From assembly GCA_945873205.1 (NCBI GenBank), contig CAMCCC010000013.1, positions 1-55,112 on the forward strand: 55,112 bases of DNA, written 5' to 3'. Below, one piece after another: positions 40,551 to 48,710 of this stretch (positions are counted from its first letter, which is position 1; every line of letters starts with the position of its first letter). The stretch is from an uncultured bacterium (GTDB lineage Bacteria > Bacillota > Clostridia > Oscillospirales > Oscillospiraceae). A program made the translations under genes and the position numbers. The notes under the pieces are model-generated. The model searched no databases. It was not told the origin of the DNA and saw nothing but the letters and a program-made list of their open reading frames with translations.

Positions 40551-41180
40551 TTGTTTTCTTCCGATATCAGGTTTAAATCATTCCCAACCGGTTGTTGTGG
40601 AGATGCCGCATGCCTATTAGGGCAGTATTTTTTGGAGCATGGTATACAGACAAAATATGTATGTGGCTACTATTCTTATGGTGATGGAACGGTTCAATCA
40701 CATGCTTGGTTACAGCATGGAGAAGTGATAATTGATATCACGGGAGATCAGTTTGCTCTCTCCCCCGTATTTTTGAACTACAACTACCCTGTATATGTAG
40801 GAAGAATCGATTCAATGCATGAATTATTTCATAATAATGACTCCGATTTGCGTGATACTGTGCCAATAGTCCACCTAGGCCCACTTGCAGCCCCAAGACT
40901 TTCGAAGCTCTATAAAATAATATCAAAATACATAAAACCCGATTTGCGGAACAACTACACGCGTATTTCTGATCTTGCCAAGTCCTCTGGCGAGCCGTTT
41001 TTCATCACCAACAAAGTGGAGGATGACGGTGGCTTTCTCAGCATGGAAGCCTGGGAGGAACGGGAAAAGATGTTCCGCCACCGTGGCAGAGTCTTTGCCG
41101 CTGAGCTAAGTCGGCTGAGCGGGGAGCCTGTTTGCACGCCGGAGGAACTGGACAAGCGAATGGAGTCACTGCTCCGTTGA
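40551..41180 (+). CDS. Transglutaminase-like protein with Phd/YefM-antitoxin-like C-terminus (probable chimera)
   Basis: At least 209 residues from TTG 40551; the frame is open from 40479 with protein-like sequence (DFLFKFATQYRHAIECAQKENL) but no ATG, so the true start is uncertain (an ATT at 40485 follows AAGGAG at 40464). N-terminal part: FPTGCCGDAACLLGQYFLEHGIQTKYVCGYY, QSHAWLQHGEVIIDITGDQF, a Cys-His-Asp layout of transglutaminase/papain-like folds. From about residue 127 (IKPDLRNNYTRISDLAKSSGEPFFITNK...LSMEAWEEREKMFRHRGRVFAAE) it resembles a Phd/YefM antitoxin. Base composition changes from AT-rich to GC-rich near 40970. No toxin gene follows. Confidence 0.65.
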   Translation: MFSSDIRFKSFPTGCCGDAACLLGQYFLEHGIQTKYVCGYYSYGDGTVQSHAWLQHGEVIIDITGDQFALSPVFLNYNYPVYVGRIDSMHELFHNNDSDLRDTVPIVHLGPLAAPRLSKLYKIISKYIKPDLRNNYTRISDLAKSSGEPFFITNKVEDDGGFLSMEAWEEREKMFRHRGRVFAAELSRLSGEPVCTPEELDKRMESLLR

Positions 41181-41206
41181 CAGAATCTTTATCTATAACA
41201 TAGCAC

Positions 41207-41250
41207 CCGGAGACTGTTCGCTGTATGCGAAGCAGTCTCCGGTTTGTTTT
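41207..41250. terminator. Terminator between the chimera and the element
   Basis: CCGGAGACTG.TTCGC / GCGAA.CAGTCTCCGG, long near-perfect stem with a 5-nt loop, followed by TTTGTTTTT. It ends the plus-strand gene and abuts the convergent minus-strand gene. Confidence 0.88.
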
Positions 41251-41786
41251 TATCTTCCCTTCAAATATCCCTCCACCAAAGCCTTGTATACTTCCCCGCT
41301 GGGATGGGCCAGACGGGCAGGGGCGGCGGCGTAGGCAATGATCTCACGCTTGACGCAGTACTGCACCCGCCCTATCTTCACACCGTGCAGCTTCCCGGCC
41401 CGGATCAGCTCATGCAGGCGCTGGGGATTCACACCGATGCGCCTGGCCGCCTCCTGGGTGGGGAGAGCGTCCGGCAGAGAGGCCCACAGCAGAAGCAGAT
41501 AGCTCTGGAAGTCCTCGCCGTCAATGACCGTCCCCTTCCCTGCTGGCCGTCTTTCCGCTATACCCCCGTTGTTGAAGCAGCCTGTCAGTTCAGAGAGGAA
41601 GCCCGGCTCTGTCTCCATGCGCCGTTTGAAGGCAACGGCATCTTCACGGCGCACCCGGTATTTGTGTGTGGCCTGCCCGGTGTCTTCATGGGGGATGTAA
41701 TCATGATCCATCAGGTACTTCATCTTCCGCGTTGAGATGTGCAGGTACTGCCGCAGCTCACTGCCGCTCAGGTATTCCTTCTCCAT
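41250..41786 (-). CDS. Two-HTH DNA-binding protein (excisionase/regulator)
   Basis: 178 residues. N-terminal MerR/excisionase-like HTH (SGSELRQYLHISTRKMKYLMDHDYIPHEDTGQATHKYRVRREDAVAFKRRM), a linker, and a second HTH (PTQEAARRIGVNPQRLHELIRAGKLHGVKIGRVQYCVKREIIAYAA). ATG 41786 is preferred (AGGTGA 5 bp upstream) over GTG 41795. It is 40 bp downstream of the integrase and convergent with the chimera gene. Probably controls integration/excision. Its first part is duplicated in the relic at 39805. Confidence 0.82.
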   Translation of the reverse strand: MEKEYLSGSELRQYLHISTRKMKYLMDHDYIPHEDTGQATHKYRVRREDAVAFKRRMETEPGFLSELTGCFNNGGIAERRPAGKGTVIDGEDFQSYLLLLWASLPDALPTQEAARRIGVNPQRLHELIRAGKLHGVKIGRVQYCVKREIIAYAAAPARLAHPSGEVYKALVEGYLKGR

Positions 41787-41826
41787 ACGCTTCACCTATG
41801 ACATGAGCCGCCCCGGATGGGACGGC

Positions 41827-43023
41827 TCATGTCTGCTCCTTTCGGAAGATATCAGAGATCACATCGGCGCTGCCCTGCTTGGCAGCCTTGTCCAGATGGG
41901 CGTAGATATTGGCGGTGGTGCTGATGTTGGAGTGGCCCAGGAAGTTGGAGGCATTGATCAGCGGCACCTCCTTGTTCAGCAGAACGCTGGCGAAGGTGTA
42001 GCGCAGATCATGATAACGGATGCGGCGCAGGCCCAGCTTGTTCAGCAGGTAGCGGTAATGCTCCGTCACATAGTTGGGGCGCAGCAGGTTCCCCAGCTCA
42101 TCGGTGCAGACATAATCGCTCCACTCCCGGTTGTAGCTGCCTCGGAACAGCTTCCGGTTCAGCTCCTGCTTTGCCCGGATGGTTTTCAGCATCTCGAACA
42201 CCGGTTCCGGAATGGGCAGGGTGCGGCGGCTGGATTTGTTTTTCATTTCCTCTATGGCGTGGAGCACGGTCTCCCCGTTCACCCGCTCTTCAATGATTTT
42301 CGTGTCCAGCAGGACGGTGCGGTTCTCCCAATCGATGCGGGACCAGCGTACACCCAGAGCCTCGCTGCGGCGCAACCCCATGCCGCCGGCCAGCACGATG
42401 CTGGGCCAGATGGGATCGCTGCGGCAGAGTTCGAACAGTGCCACCAGCTCCTCTTCCGAGTAATGGTCACCCTGGAAGTCGCTCTTCTTCGGCCGCTCCA
42501 CCCGGTCGAAGGGATTGCTGTCCAGCATTTCGTTCTTCACCGCCTGACGGAACGCGCTGTGCAGCAGGGTGTGGTAGTGGACAATGCTCCCTGGCTGCAG
42601 TCCCTGATCCGCAAGCCACTGATAGAATTTCTCAATGTCTCGGGGCGTAATGCTCTCCACCGTCAGTCCGGGCCGGGCAGAGAAGTAGTTTTGAATCCTG
42701 CCGTTGATCATCTGGTAGTAGCCTTTGTAGGTGCTGAGCTGCAGTCTGGGCTTCTCTTTTTCCAGATGTGCACACAGGAAGGGGAAGATTGGGATATCCC
42801 CATCCGGTCTTCCGTCTCTGGTCAGGCGCTTGTTGTACGCTTCCTCATAGGTGCTGACTACTCTGCGGAAAGCTTTGTTGATCTGCGTCTGACTGGCTCC
42901 CTCGGGCAAGCCGAGGGAGCGCCACACAGATTTTGTCTTTCCATTTTCCTTTGCCTGGATCACTGCATACAGCCGCCCGTTCTTTTTCTGGACGCTTGCA
43001 GCAAGGGTAGATTTCTGCGCCAT
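41827..43023 (-). CDS. Tyrosine recombinase (site-specific integrase)
   Basis: 398 residues. N-terminal arm-binding domain (KKNGRLYAVIQAKENGKTKSVWRSLGL), SAM-like core-binding domain (LSTYKGYYQMINGRIQNYF), and catalytic domain with Arg I in GMGLRRSEALGVRW, HDLRYTF (His-x-x-Arg; the usual HTF is YTF here), GHSNIS and Tyr nucleophile in TANIYAHL. Full length for phage/ICE integrases of the Tn916-Int type. GGAG before the ATG. It defines the element as integrative. Confidence 0.95.
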   Translation of the reverse strand: MAQKSTLAASVQKKNGRLYAVIQAKENGKTKSVWRSLGLPEGASQTQINKAFRRVVSTYEEAYNKRLTRDGRPDGDIPIFPFLCAHLEKEKPRLQLSTYKGYYQMINGRIQNYFSARPGLTVESITPRDIEKFYQWLADQGLQPGSIVHYHTLLHSAFRQAVKNEMLDSNPFDRVERPKKSDFQGDHYSEEELVALFELCRSDPIWPSIVLAGGMGLRRSEALGVRWSRIDWENRTVLLDTKIIEERVNGETVLHAIEEMKNKSSRRTLPIPEPVFEMLKTIRAKQELNRKLFRGSYNREWSDYVCTDELGNLLRPNYVTEHYRYLLNKLGLRRIRYHDLRYTFASVLLNKEVPLINASNFLGHSNISTTANIYAHLDKAAKQGSADVISDIFRKEQT

Positions 43024-43086
43024 GGTTCATCGCTCCTTTTTCTTTTTTCTGGCAGCACGAACAATACCGCAAGAGCTTTCATATGT

Positions 43087-43338
43087 CTACGCCGAACGGG
43101 AAGAGTTATCGGAAAGAACATATTTGTTCCCGGCCTTGCGCTCGTTGCTGCGGAGGTAATCCACCAGTGTCCCCTTCGCCACCCGATACTCTCTTCCCAC
43201 ACGAACCGCCGGGATCTGGCCGGTGCGGATCAACTTGTACACCGTTTTCACGTTCACCCGAAGCACCTGAGCAAGCTCGTTGGCGCTGAGTGCGTCGGGC
43301 AGATCCCGAAACTTTTTTCCGTATTCTTTTTTCGTCAT
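43087..43338 (-). CDS. Excisionase-family HTH protein
   Basis: 83 residues: LPDALSANELAQVLRVNVKTVYKLIRTGQIPAVRVGREYRVAKGTLVDYLRSN is the standard excisionase/AlpA-like winged helix. It overlaps the preceding small gene by ATGA and is 63 bp upstream of the integrase. Likely the directionality factor. Confidence 0.9.
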   Translation of the reverse strand: MTKKEYGKKFRDLPDALSANELAQVLRVNVKTVYKLIRTGQIPAVRVGREYRVAKGTLVDYLRSNERKAGNKYVLSDNSSRSA

Positions 43339-43781
43339 TCAGTATCCTCCAGCTCATAGAAGATATTATCATACGGATCGCTTAGCAAGGTTTTCAGATC
43401 AATGTTTCCCCGGTTCTTGGCCGTTCGTACATTGGCCTGCACCCGAAGGAACTCCAGGTCATCCGAGTTCCAGTCAGTATCTTTGTAGGCAATGATCTGG
43501 CAGAGCATATCCAGCAGAACCGCGTAACGATACAGCCCCTTGGAGAGCCGCGCCGTGATGGGGCGCAGTTCGTTGCGCACCGCCTGACGGATCTCCTTGG
43601 CCAGGAAGGCACTGTGGTTCTCTGCCACCAGACGCTCAATATAGCAGTCGATGGCCTTCTTCACGAACTGGGAGAAGCTGGTCACTCCCGCCTCTCCGAA
43701 CAAGACGCGGCAGCGGGTAAGCGTTTCCTCATCGGTATAGATGGATGTACGAAGGGTATTCTTATGTTCCTGTGTGTTCAT
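43335..43781 (-). CDS. Small DNA-binding-like protein of the element (RHH-type)
   Basis: 148 residues. KNTLRTSIYTDEETLTRCRVLFGEAGVTSFSQFVKKAIDCYIERLVAENH looks like a ribbon-helix-helix fold with a helical C-terminal region (LRPITARLSKGLYRYAVLLDMLCQIIAYKD), as in mobilisation accessory or partition proteins. ATG 43781 with AGAGGAG is chosen; the frame is open for 232 more codons upstream without a plausible protein. The 268-bp spacer upstream holds GTGTGACAACC twice (about 43865 and 43981). Exact role unknown. Confidence 0.75.
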   Translation of the reverse strand: MNTQEHKNTLRTSIYTDEETLTRCRVLFGEAGVTSFSQFVKKAIDCYIERLVAENHSAFLAKEIRQAVRNELRPITARLSKGLYRYAVLLDMLCQIIAYKDTDWNSDDLEFLRVQANVRTAKNRGNIDLKTLLSDPYDNIFYELEDTE

Positions 43782-44050
43782 TTTTTCTCCTCTCTTTACT
43801 CTGTGTGTGACTCCATAAAGCCCGCAAACACGGGGTTTTTCCGAGTTGGCTGCACACCGAAACGGTGTGACAACCCACCTGGGTTGCTGGCCGGTTTTTC
43901 CGATGCGTAAAGTCCGGAAAGCGCCGAAACAAGGGCGCTTTTCCCCGGTCGGCGTTGCCGGCCGATGTGATGCAAAGCAGTGTGACAACCGCACTGCTTT
44001 TCTCCTGCTTGCCATTGGGCCATAAAATCCGGCCTTGCAACCCACCTTCT

Positions 44051-44368
44051 TTATGTGCAGCGGATTGCGGCAAGGGCCGCATCGTAAAGCTGCATCTGCT
44101 TTTCCAGCGCATCGCAGACGGCATCTCCCGGGTTGCTCTTTTGCAATTCCAATAGTTCGGTGCGAATCTGCGACAGGGTTTTCAGTGCATGGCTGTAATG
44201 CTCGCCTGCACTGTAATGCAAGGCGGAGAGCAGTATGTAATCGGTCATGCTCATGTTTCGTTTCTCCGCCAGGGCTTTCAGCAACTTCTTTTCCTCCGCT
44301 GTCAGCCGCAGGCTCAAGGTCTCCGTTCGGTTTCTCCCGTAGTTTTTTACTGCAATCTCTCCTTTCAT
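44051..44368 (-). CDS. Small RHH-type protein (MobC-like)
   Basis: 105 residues. RTETLSLRLTAEEKKLLKALAEKRNMSMTDYILLSALHYS is a ribbon-helix-helix motif like those in MobC/CopG-type proteins; the rest is helical (LSQIRTELLELQKSNPGDAVCDALEKQMQLYDAALAAI). ATG 44368 has no good ribosome-binding site; an AAAGGAGA just inside suggests a later start around the following codons is possible. It lies next to the CGTGACA array, which it may bind. Confidence 0.7.
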   Translation of the reverse strand: MKGEIAVKNYGRNRTETLSLRLTAEEKKLLKALAEKRNMSMTDYILLSALHYSAGEHYSHALKTLSQIRTELLELQKSNPGDAVCDALEKQMQLYDAALAAIRCT

Positions 44369-44388
44369 CTGTATGGTTTGTTTTTTCA

Positions 44389-44594
44389 CGTGACAACGTG
44401 ACAGAGCGAAGGATTTCCAGCCGTTGCAAGGCTTTGCGGTCTTTCTCCAAACGTGACATCTGCGATACCAGACGCAACAGCTGCTATCGCAGACGTGACA
44501 TGTCACGCACCGGCAGCACCTTTGTCACGCAAGACAAAAAGGCTGGAACAGCAGCTGTATCAAGCCTTTCACCAAACTTGTCACGGATGTCACG
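44389..44594. repeat. Array of CGTGACA motifs with inverted repeat (origin- or operator-like)
   Basis: Eight copies of CGTGACA or its complement TGTCACG in 206 bp (44389, 44397, 44452, 44494, 44501, 44523, 44579, 44588). Between the third and fourth is an inverted repeat CTGCGATA / TATCGCAG (44460-44467 / 44485-44492) that puts a motif on each flank. It fills the spacer between the MobC-like and helicase genes; no ORF there is credible. Likely an origin, partition or repressor-binding site. Confidence 0.75.
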
Positions 44595-44599
44595 CCATT

Positions 44600-46363
44600 T
44601 CATTCCATAGTCTCATCAATGATGCTTCTCACCCTATCTTTGTAGAGACAGAGCACCCGCCAGGTTCCGTTCATGAAGCGGATCGACTTTGTGTTCTCCC
44701 CATTTGCTGTATCGATAAGTCCTTCCTCTGCCAGCGCCTTCGGAAGACTGCGAGAGTGGATGGTAAACACTTCCCCCTGATCTTCACAGAGCTTTCGTAC
44801 CGCTCTGTGCGCCTGATCGTTGAACAGGTAGTAGTACGCCTCATCCTCATAGCCGATGCAGTCCTTCGGAAGGAAAGTTGTCTTTGCATCTTTCTTCACC
44901 AGCACCGCTTGTCCGCTCTCAATGAGAGATACCAACTTGCGTACAAAGATCAGCGCTGGCTTGTCCTGATCGTTGCTCCTGGCCTGGCTGCGAGCCATGT
45001 CATACAGCAGAGAAACAAATTCTTCCAGCAGTTCTTCCGAGCGTTCCTGGCTCAGCTGTTCCCGTTCCTCCAGATAGAGCAGCAGCATGGTCATGCCGAT
45101 ACGCAGCCAGGCAACGATCTCCGGAAGTCTGCCATGACAGCGAATTCTTGCTCTGAGAAAGTCATTCCGGTAATTTGCAAAGGTGCTGTGCAGTACAGAG
45201 ACGAACCGTTTCTCCCGTTCCTCGTCGGCAAGGAATTTCCCTCGCAGCCACTGAGTGTAGCCCAGCATGCAGCCCCGCAGAATTCCTCGGGCCGCCTTTT
45301 CCTGAAAGATGGACAGCTCGTTCAGATCGATCACATCCTGCTCCAGTTCAACAGCAAAGCATCGGGCGCTGCCGCTCTCCCCCACTTCCGGTGGAAACTC
45401 TGCCGTAATGATTGCGTTGCCCTGGGGTGGCCGGACAGCCATGGCACTGGAGTCCGGGCGCAGCCGTCCCCGTCCCACCCGGTCGCCGTAGGCACGAATG
45501 ATGCTCTGCGCTGTTGCGGTAAGCTTCTGCTCCTCCTGTCTCCCACAAGGATGGAAGTCATCGATACAGGTCAGCACATCCTTGAGAGTAAATGCGTTGT
45601 GGATAATGCTGTTCGCCGTATCCCGGAAGGACAGCGGCAGATCCGAAGCAGTGAAGCAGCCGAAGAAGGAAAGGAACAGAGCCGCAAGGGAACTCTTTCT
45701 CGCACCGGTTCTCCCCTGAAGTAGAAAGACAAACTTGGGTTCGCAGTTGGCCGCATGCAGGAAGTGATTCAGCGGCGTAAGGAATGTAAAGGCCAGTAAC
45801 GGCCAGATCACTTCTTTCGGTGCTGGCGGATGCTCCAGCAAGTAGGTAAGCACCGGCAGGGCTTCAGGATCCATCTCCTCAGCGCCTTCATAGCGGGAGA
45901 GCTTGTCCGGCAGCTGAACCCTTGGCGAATCTCTGCCAGGCATCAGATATAGCCACCGACCGGCGATCTTTTTCCAACCGGTAACCTGGTACAGCGTGCA
46001 GCGGTCCGCGTCGTGGGCGGTCTGCTGAATTGCATAACGCACACTGTCCTTGACTGTAGAGCCGATTTCCAGAATGCAGTCCGCACCCCACTTCTCAATC
46101 AACCAGTTGAAACTGCCAAGCTCATTGCCTGTAACATCAATCTCCGGCAGGCAAGAACCGTTCTGCCGGAACCCGCCCAGGCGGAGCCGCTTGACTTCCT
46201 CTGCGCCGTCATCCACCGTGACTTCGCTGATGATGTAGGGCAGGAAGTTGCAGAGCTTCTGGTCATAGCCGCCGTTGCGGCTCTGCACTTCACGGTAAAG
46301 ACAGCCATCCATGATTTTGAAGGGCTCAGGATAATTGGGGTAACATGTTTCATCTTTTTTCAT
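44600..46363 (-). CDS. DUF927-like helicase/primase-associated protein
   Basis: 587 residues. The central ATPase region has FVFLLQGRTGARKSSLAALFLSFFG, a Walker A in which the Gly before Lys is replaced by Arg, then DVLTCIDDFHPCG (Walker B-like) and NAIITAEFPPEVGESGSARCFAVELE. The N-terminal ~200 residues (GWKKIAGRWLYLMPG) and layout match DUF927 superfamily-III-like helicases of plasmids, phages and integrative elements. The C-terminus may be a winged helix. AAAGGTGA before ATG 46363. It probably helps replicate the excised element. A short leader peptide and RNA copy A lie upstream. Confidence 0.82.
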   Translation of the reverse strand: MKKDETCYPNYPEPFKIMDGCLYREVQSRNGGYDQKLCNFLPYIISEVTVDDGAEEVKRLRLGGFRQNGSCLPEIDVTGNELGSFNWLIEKWGADCILEIGSTVKDSVRYAIQQTAHDADRCTLYQVTGWKKIAGRWLYLMPGRDSPRVQLPDKLSRYEGAEEMDPEALPVLTYLLEHPPAPKEVIWPLLAFTFLTPLNHFLHAANCEPKFVFLLQGRTGARKSSLAALFLSFFGCFTASDLPLSFRDTANSIIHNAFTLKDVLTCIDDFHPCGRQEEQKLTATAQSIIRAYGDRVGRGRLRPDSSAMAVRPPQGNAIITAEFPPEVGESGSARCFAVELEQDVIDLNELSIFQEKAARGILRGCMLGYTQWLRGKFLADEEREKRFVSVLHSTFANYRNDFLRARIRCHGRLPEIVAWLRIGMTMLLLYLEEREQLSQERSEELLEEFVSLLYDMARSQARSNDQDKPALIFVRKLVSLIESGQAVLVKKDAKTTFLPKDCIGYEDEAYYYLFNDQAHRAVRKLCEDQGEVFTIHSRSLPKALAEEGLIDTANGENTKSIRFMNGTWRVLCLYKDRVRSIIDETME

Positions 46364-46390
46364 TCAATCACCTTTCTTATTTTGTTTTTC

Positions 46391-46420
46391 TCAGGATAGA
46401 ACTTCTCTCCTCACGCACAT
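46391..46420 (-). CDS. Short leader peptide MCVRREVLS
   Basis: A nine-codon ORF with an unusually strong AAGGAGG 7 bp before its ATG, ending 27 bp upstream of the helicase gene. The ribosome-binding site is much better than that of the helicase itself, suggesting a translated leader that couples or attenuates expression. Too short for homology; supported only by the site and position. Confidence 0.45.
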   Translation of the reverse strand: MCVRREVLS

Positions 46421-46475
46421 TTTTCTCGCCTCCTTCCCAAAGGTGGGAGCAGTATTCATTTTGCGATTTGCTTTG

Positions 46476-46883
46476 TTTGCGCCGTATTTATTACCGCCCC
46501 CGACGCAGGAAGCTGCCATCCGTATGCTGGCAACTTCCGGGGAGATTCCGATACCCTCGCAGCATCTATGCCGTGGCTTCTTACACGGCAACGAGGGTCA
46601 TATATGGCACCACAGGCCTAGCTTTCAGCCTGCGCGACCATATCCTGCCTCCCGGCAGGCCGCTGGCGCGGAAGTCTCATTATCCTCAAGTCCGGTGTCA
46701 TGGCCTGCGAAGCAATGCTGTTATCTGCTTCGTCCGTCTCCAGGTGAATCGCTCGCCCCTTTCGGGGGTCTTGGCGCCCTGGCCCGGCGGCTTTTCCTTT
46801 CGGCCTGGATGAGGTGCTCCTCGGAATCCCTTATATTCAATTTTCAAGGTTCATGAGGGGCGTGAAATTTATCCCCTCATATA
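46476..46883 (-). ncRNA. Structured RNA candidate, copy A
   Basis: 408 nt, present again without indels at 48859-49266 with about ten substitutions. Stems on the minus strand include an 11-bp GGAAGTTGCCA/TGGCAGCTTCC helix, a C4-GAAA-G4 tetraloop hairpin, CGAAGCA/TGCTTCG, GCCGTG/CACGGC and GAGG-AGCA-CCTC. Three substitutions inside stems give G-U pairs on the minus-strand RNA but mismatches on the plus strand. It lies upstream of the helicase gene on the same strand. I do not recognise the family. Confidence 0.7.
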
Positions 46884-47160
46884 TGTACTGCAAGTTCAAA
46901 AGCGAAAAACGGACATTTATTTTTGTGAACTATCTGTAAATTTTCGTTTTTCAGTTGATTTCATAATTGAATTTTTCCCGTTCGATAATTACCCCCCCTA
47001 TATACTTAATTGCACCTTCTAAACCGGAAAACGCACATTTGCTTTTATGAACTTTTTGTAAATCTGTATTCAAGGCTGATTTACCCCCTCATATATCTAT
47101 TGGGCATTTGAAAGGGTAAAACGCACATTTTAAATTGAAAATTTTTTCTGAATCCTGCAG
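46871..47160. repeat. Degenerate tandem repeats next to RNA copy A (three units)
   Basis: Units of about 90-120 bp each start with CCCCTCATATA or a close variant (46873, 46992, 47085) and share AAAACGCACATTT and a GAACTTTTTGTAAAT-type segment. AT-rich between units. They continue directly from the 3' plus-strand side of RNA copy A, so they are upstream of the RNA in its presumed direction. Possibly iterons or a promoter region. Confidence 0.7.
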
Positions 47161-47240
47161 CCATCTGTATTTTCCCATCGTCATTTTTGCTCCTCCCTTT
47201 CCAACTTTCGGTGTTTGAAACAAAGTACCTGCATCAAAAA

Positions 47241-47334
47241 CACCTTGCCAGCATCACCGGCAAGGTGTTTTCTTCATTAAGTCTCATAGATGCAAACGAC
47301 CGGTCTGATCTGTAAACACAAATCAAACCGGTCA
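47241..47334. terminator. Terminators behind the HipA-like gene
   Basis: CACCTTGCC / GGCAAGGTG (47241-47267) with T-runs on both strands, and GACCGGTCTGAT / ATCAAACCGGTC (47299-47334). Both lie between the 3' end of the minus-strand HipA-like gene and the repeats. Confidence 0.75.
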
Positions 47335-47360
47335 CTCTATTATTTGATTCAATTGACTTA

Positions 47361-48254
47361 CTATTCTTGCATCAGTTGTATCCGACTGTAAGCAGGCTGC
47401 AAAATCAATTCATATCGGGCTTTCAAATATGCCTTGTAAAATTCTCTTTGCAGTTTGGTAAGATACGGAACCCCATCAACAAAGACGTTGATTTCAGCCA
47501 TATTAATACGTGGATACACTCTCTTCAGAGCAGCAATACAATCGGTGTCCACCGTCGAAGACAGGAAGTCAAAGTAATTAATTTTCTTATCATTTTGCTT
47601 GAGTGCAGAAGTAGGAAACCGAAATACTCTGGCATTCAGTTCATCCTCATTTTCCAGAACTGTTTGCATGACCTGTTCATCAGCTTGTGGAAGGAGACAG
47701 CTGCCACAGTCATATACAGGAGCAATTGAAGCTTTCTGAGATACCTGATCATAGAGAAAGCCCCAGTTTCCGTTGTGCCTGTCAAAATTACCGAGGAACG
47801 CATCCATCACGAACACATTCCAGAAGTGTTCCAGCAGCACCTTTGGGTCAACGAATTGTTGCTTCTCAATTGTTTCCAGCACATCCGTCAGCTCTGTTCC
47901 AGTTCCGTTATGCTCAGAATCGATGACCGTATTCTTGATGGAACAGAAGTCATACAGTCTGCTGCCATCCGCAGTAAAATCCTTGCACGCACAGACAATC
48001 TTGGTCTTTCCATTCAAATCGTAAGTTCCCAGAATGGTTTTCTGTGCAGGGATTCCAAGCATGTTGAAAATACTGCATGCTATATGTTCGCTTAAGCAAC
48101 TGTTCGTATAAGAAAGCTCTGTCCTCTTGTTCTCTCCGGAGGGAGGAAATTTCAGCATGTACTGCTCACCTTCATATTCGATGCCAATCTTCTTTCCGTT
48201 GGCACCCGCATATGCATTTCCAAGCAGTCGCTTGCAGTGAGTAAAATCAGGCAT
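47361..48254 (-). CDS. HipA-like Ser/Thr kinase (CtkA/HipA family)
   Basis: 297 residues. VFVMDAFLGNFDRHNGNWGFL contains the catalytic Asp and Asn (DAFLGNFDRHNxNW) and IAPVYDCGSCLLP the metal-binding DxG-like DCG of HipA-fold kinases. The N-terminal domain is short, as in CtkA-like and HipT-type proteins. ATG 48254 with GGAGG replaces an upstream TTG. It overlaps or abuts the HTH gene (5-bp gap), the usual toxin-antitoxin order HTH then kinase. Likely a toxin that phosphorylates a translation-related target; target unknown. Confidence 0.85.
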   Translation of the reverse strand: MPDFTHCKRLLGNAYAGANGKKIGIEYEGEQYMLKFPPSGENKRTELSYTNSCLSEHIACSIFNMLGIPAQKTILGTYDLNGKTKIVCACKDFTADGSRLYDFCSIKNTVIDSEHNGTGTELTDVLETIEKQQFVDPKVLLEHFWNVFVMDAFLGNFDRHNGNWGFLYDQVSQKASIAPVYDCGSCLLPQADEQVMQTVLENEDELNARVFRFPTSALKQNDKKINYFDFLSSTVDTDCIAALKRVYPRINMAEINVFVDGVPYLTKLQREFYKAYLKARYELILQPAYSRIQLMQE

Positions 48255-48259
48255 CTTGT

Positions 48260-48694
48260 TCACCTCCAAAGGAATTTCTGCCTCAGATAATCCGCGTGCT
48301 CAGGTGTGATCGCCCCATCGTTGATCTCTGCAATATTGATACTGCCATACAGCTCACCCCACAGGCAATCCAAAAGACTGGAGTTCGTTGCCAGTCCCTC
48401 CTTGAACGCATCAAGGTCATGCTGCAGGTAGCTTGGCAGGCCGTATTCATAAGACTGAACTTTCATCGCCTGCAGCTTTTCCTCCCGCAGTTTTTGTTCC
48501 ATAGCACTTTCCAGAAGCTGCTCAATGGGAAGCTGCAACGTTTTGGACAAACGATAGAGCGTTTCTCCGGAGCACTTTTCAATGTGCGTCTTCCCGCTGC
48601 AAAGATCATTCAGTGTTGCGTGAGGGATACCGCTCAGCTTCGCAATACGATATTTTGTCATGCCGGACTGATCGATAATCTCGTTAATACTCAT
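48260..48694 (-). CDS. HTH antitoxin/regulator of the HipA-like pair
   Basis: 144 residues. XRE-type HTH near the start (MSINEIIDQSGMTKYRIAKLSGIPHATLNDLCSGKTHIEKCSGETLYRLSKTL) and a ~70-residue C-terminal part (YGLPSYLQHDLDAFKEGLATNSSLLDCLWGELYGSINIAEINDGAITPEHADYLRQKFL). The frame is open to 48811, but the vegetative promoter at 48711-48739 places the start at 48694 or 48700, giving a very short leader. A palindrome inside the promoter suggests autoregulation. Confidence 0.82.
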   Translation of the reverse strand: MSINEIIDQSGMTKYRIAKLSGIPHATLNDLCSGKTHIEKCSGETLYRLSKTLQLPIEQLLESAMEQKLREEKLQAMKVQSYEYGLPSYLQHDLDAFKEGLATNSSLLDCLWGELYGSINIAEINDGAITPEHADYLRQKFLWR

Positions 48695-48710
48695 TCTCAT
48701 CACCACTGCC

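Noticed and set aside
43782..44477. N-terminal extension of the 148-aa RHH-type protein to 380 aa
   Set aside because: The extension is Arg/Cys-rich, covers another gene in a different frame and the GTGTGACAAC sites, while a strong ribosome-binding site exists at 43781.
44453..45724. 423-aa plus-strand ORF opposite the helicase and over the CGTGACA array
   Set aside because: Shadow frame; begins inside the motif array without a ribosome-binding site.
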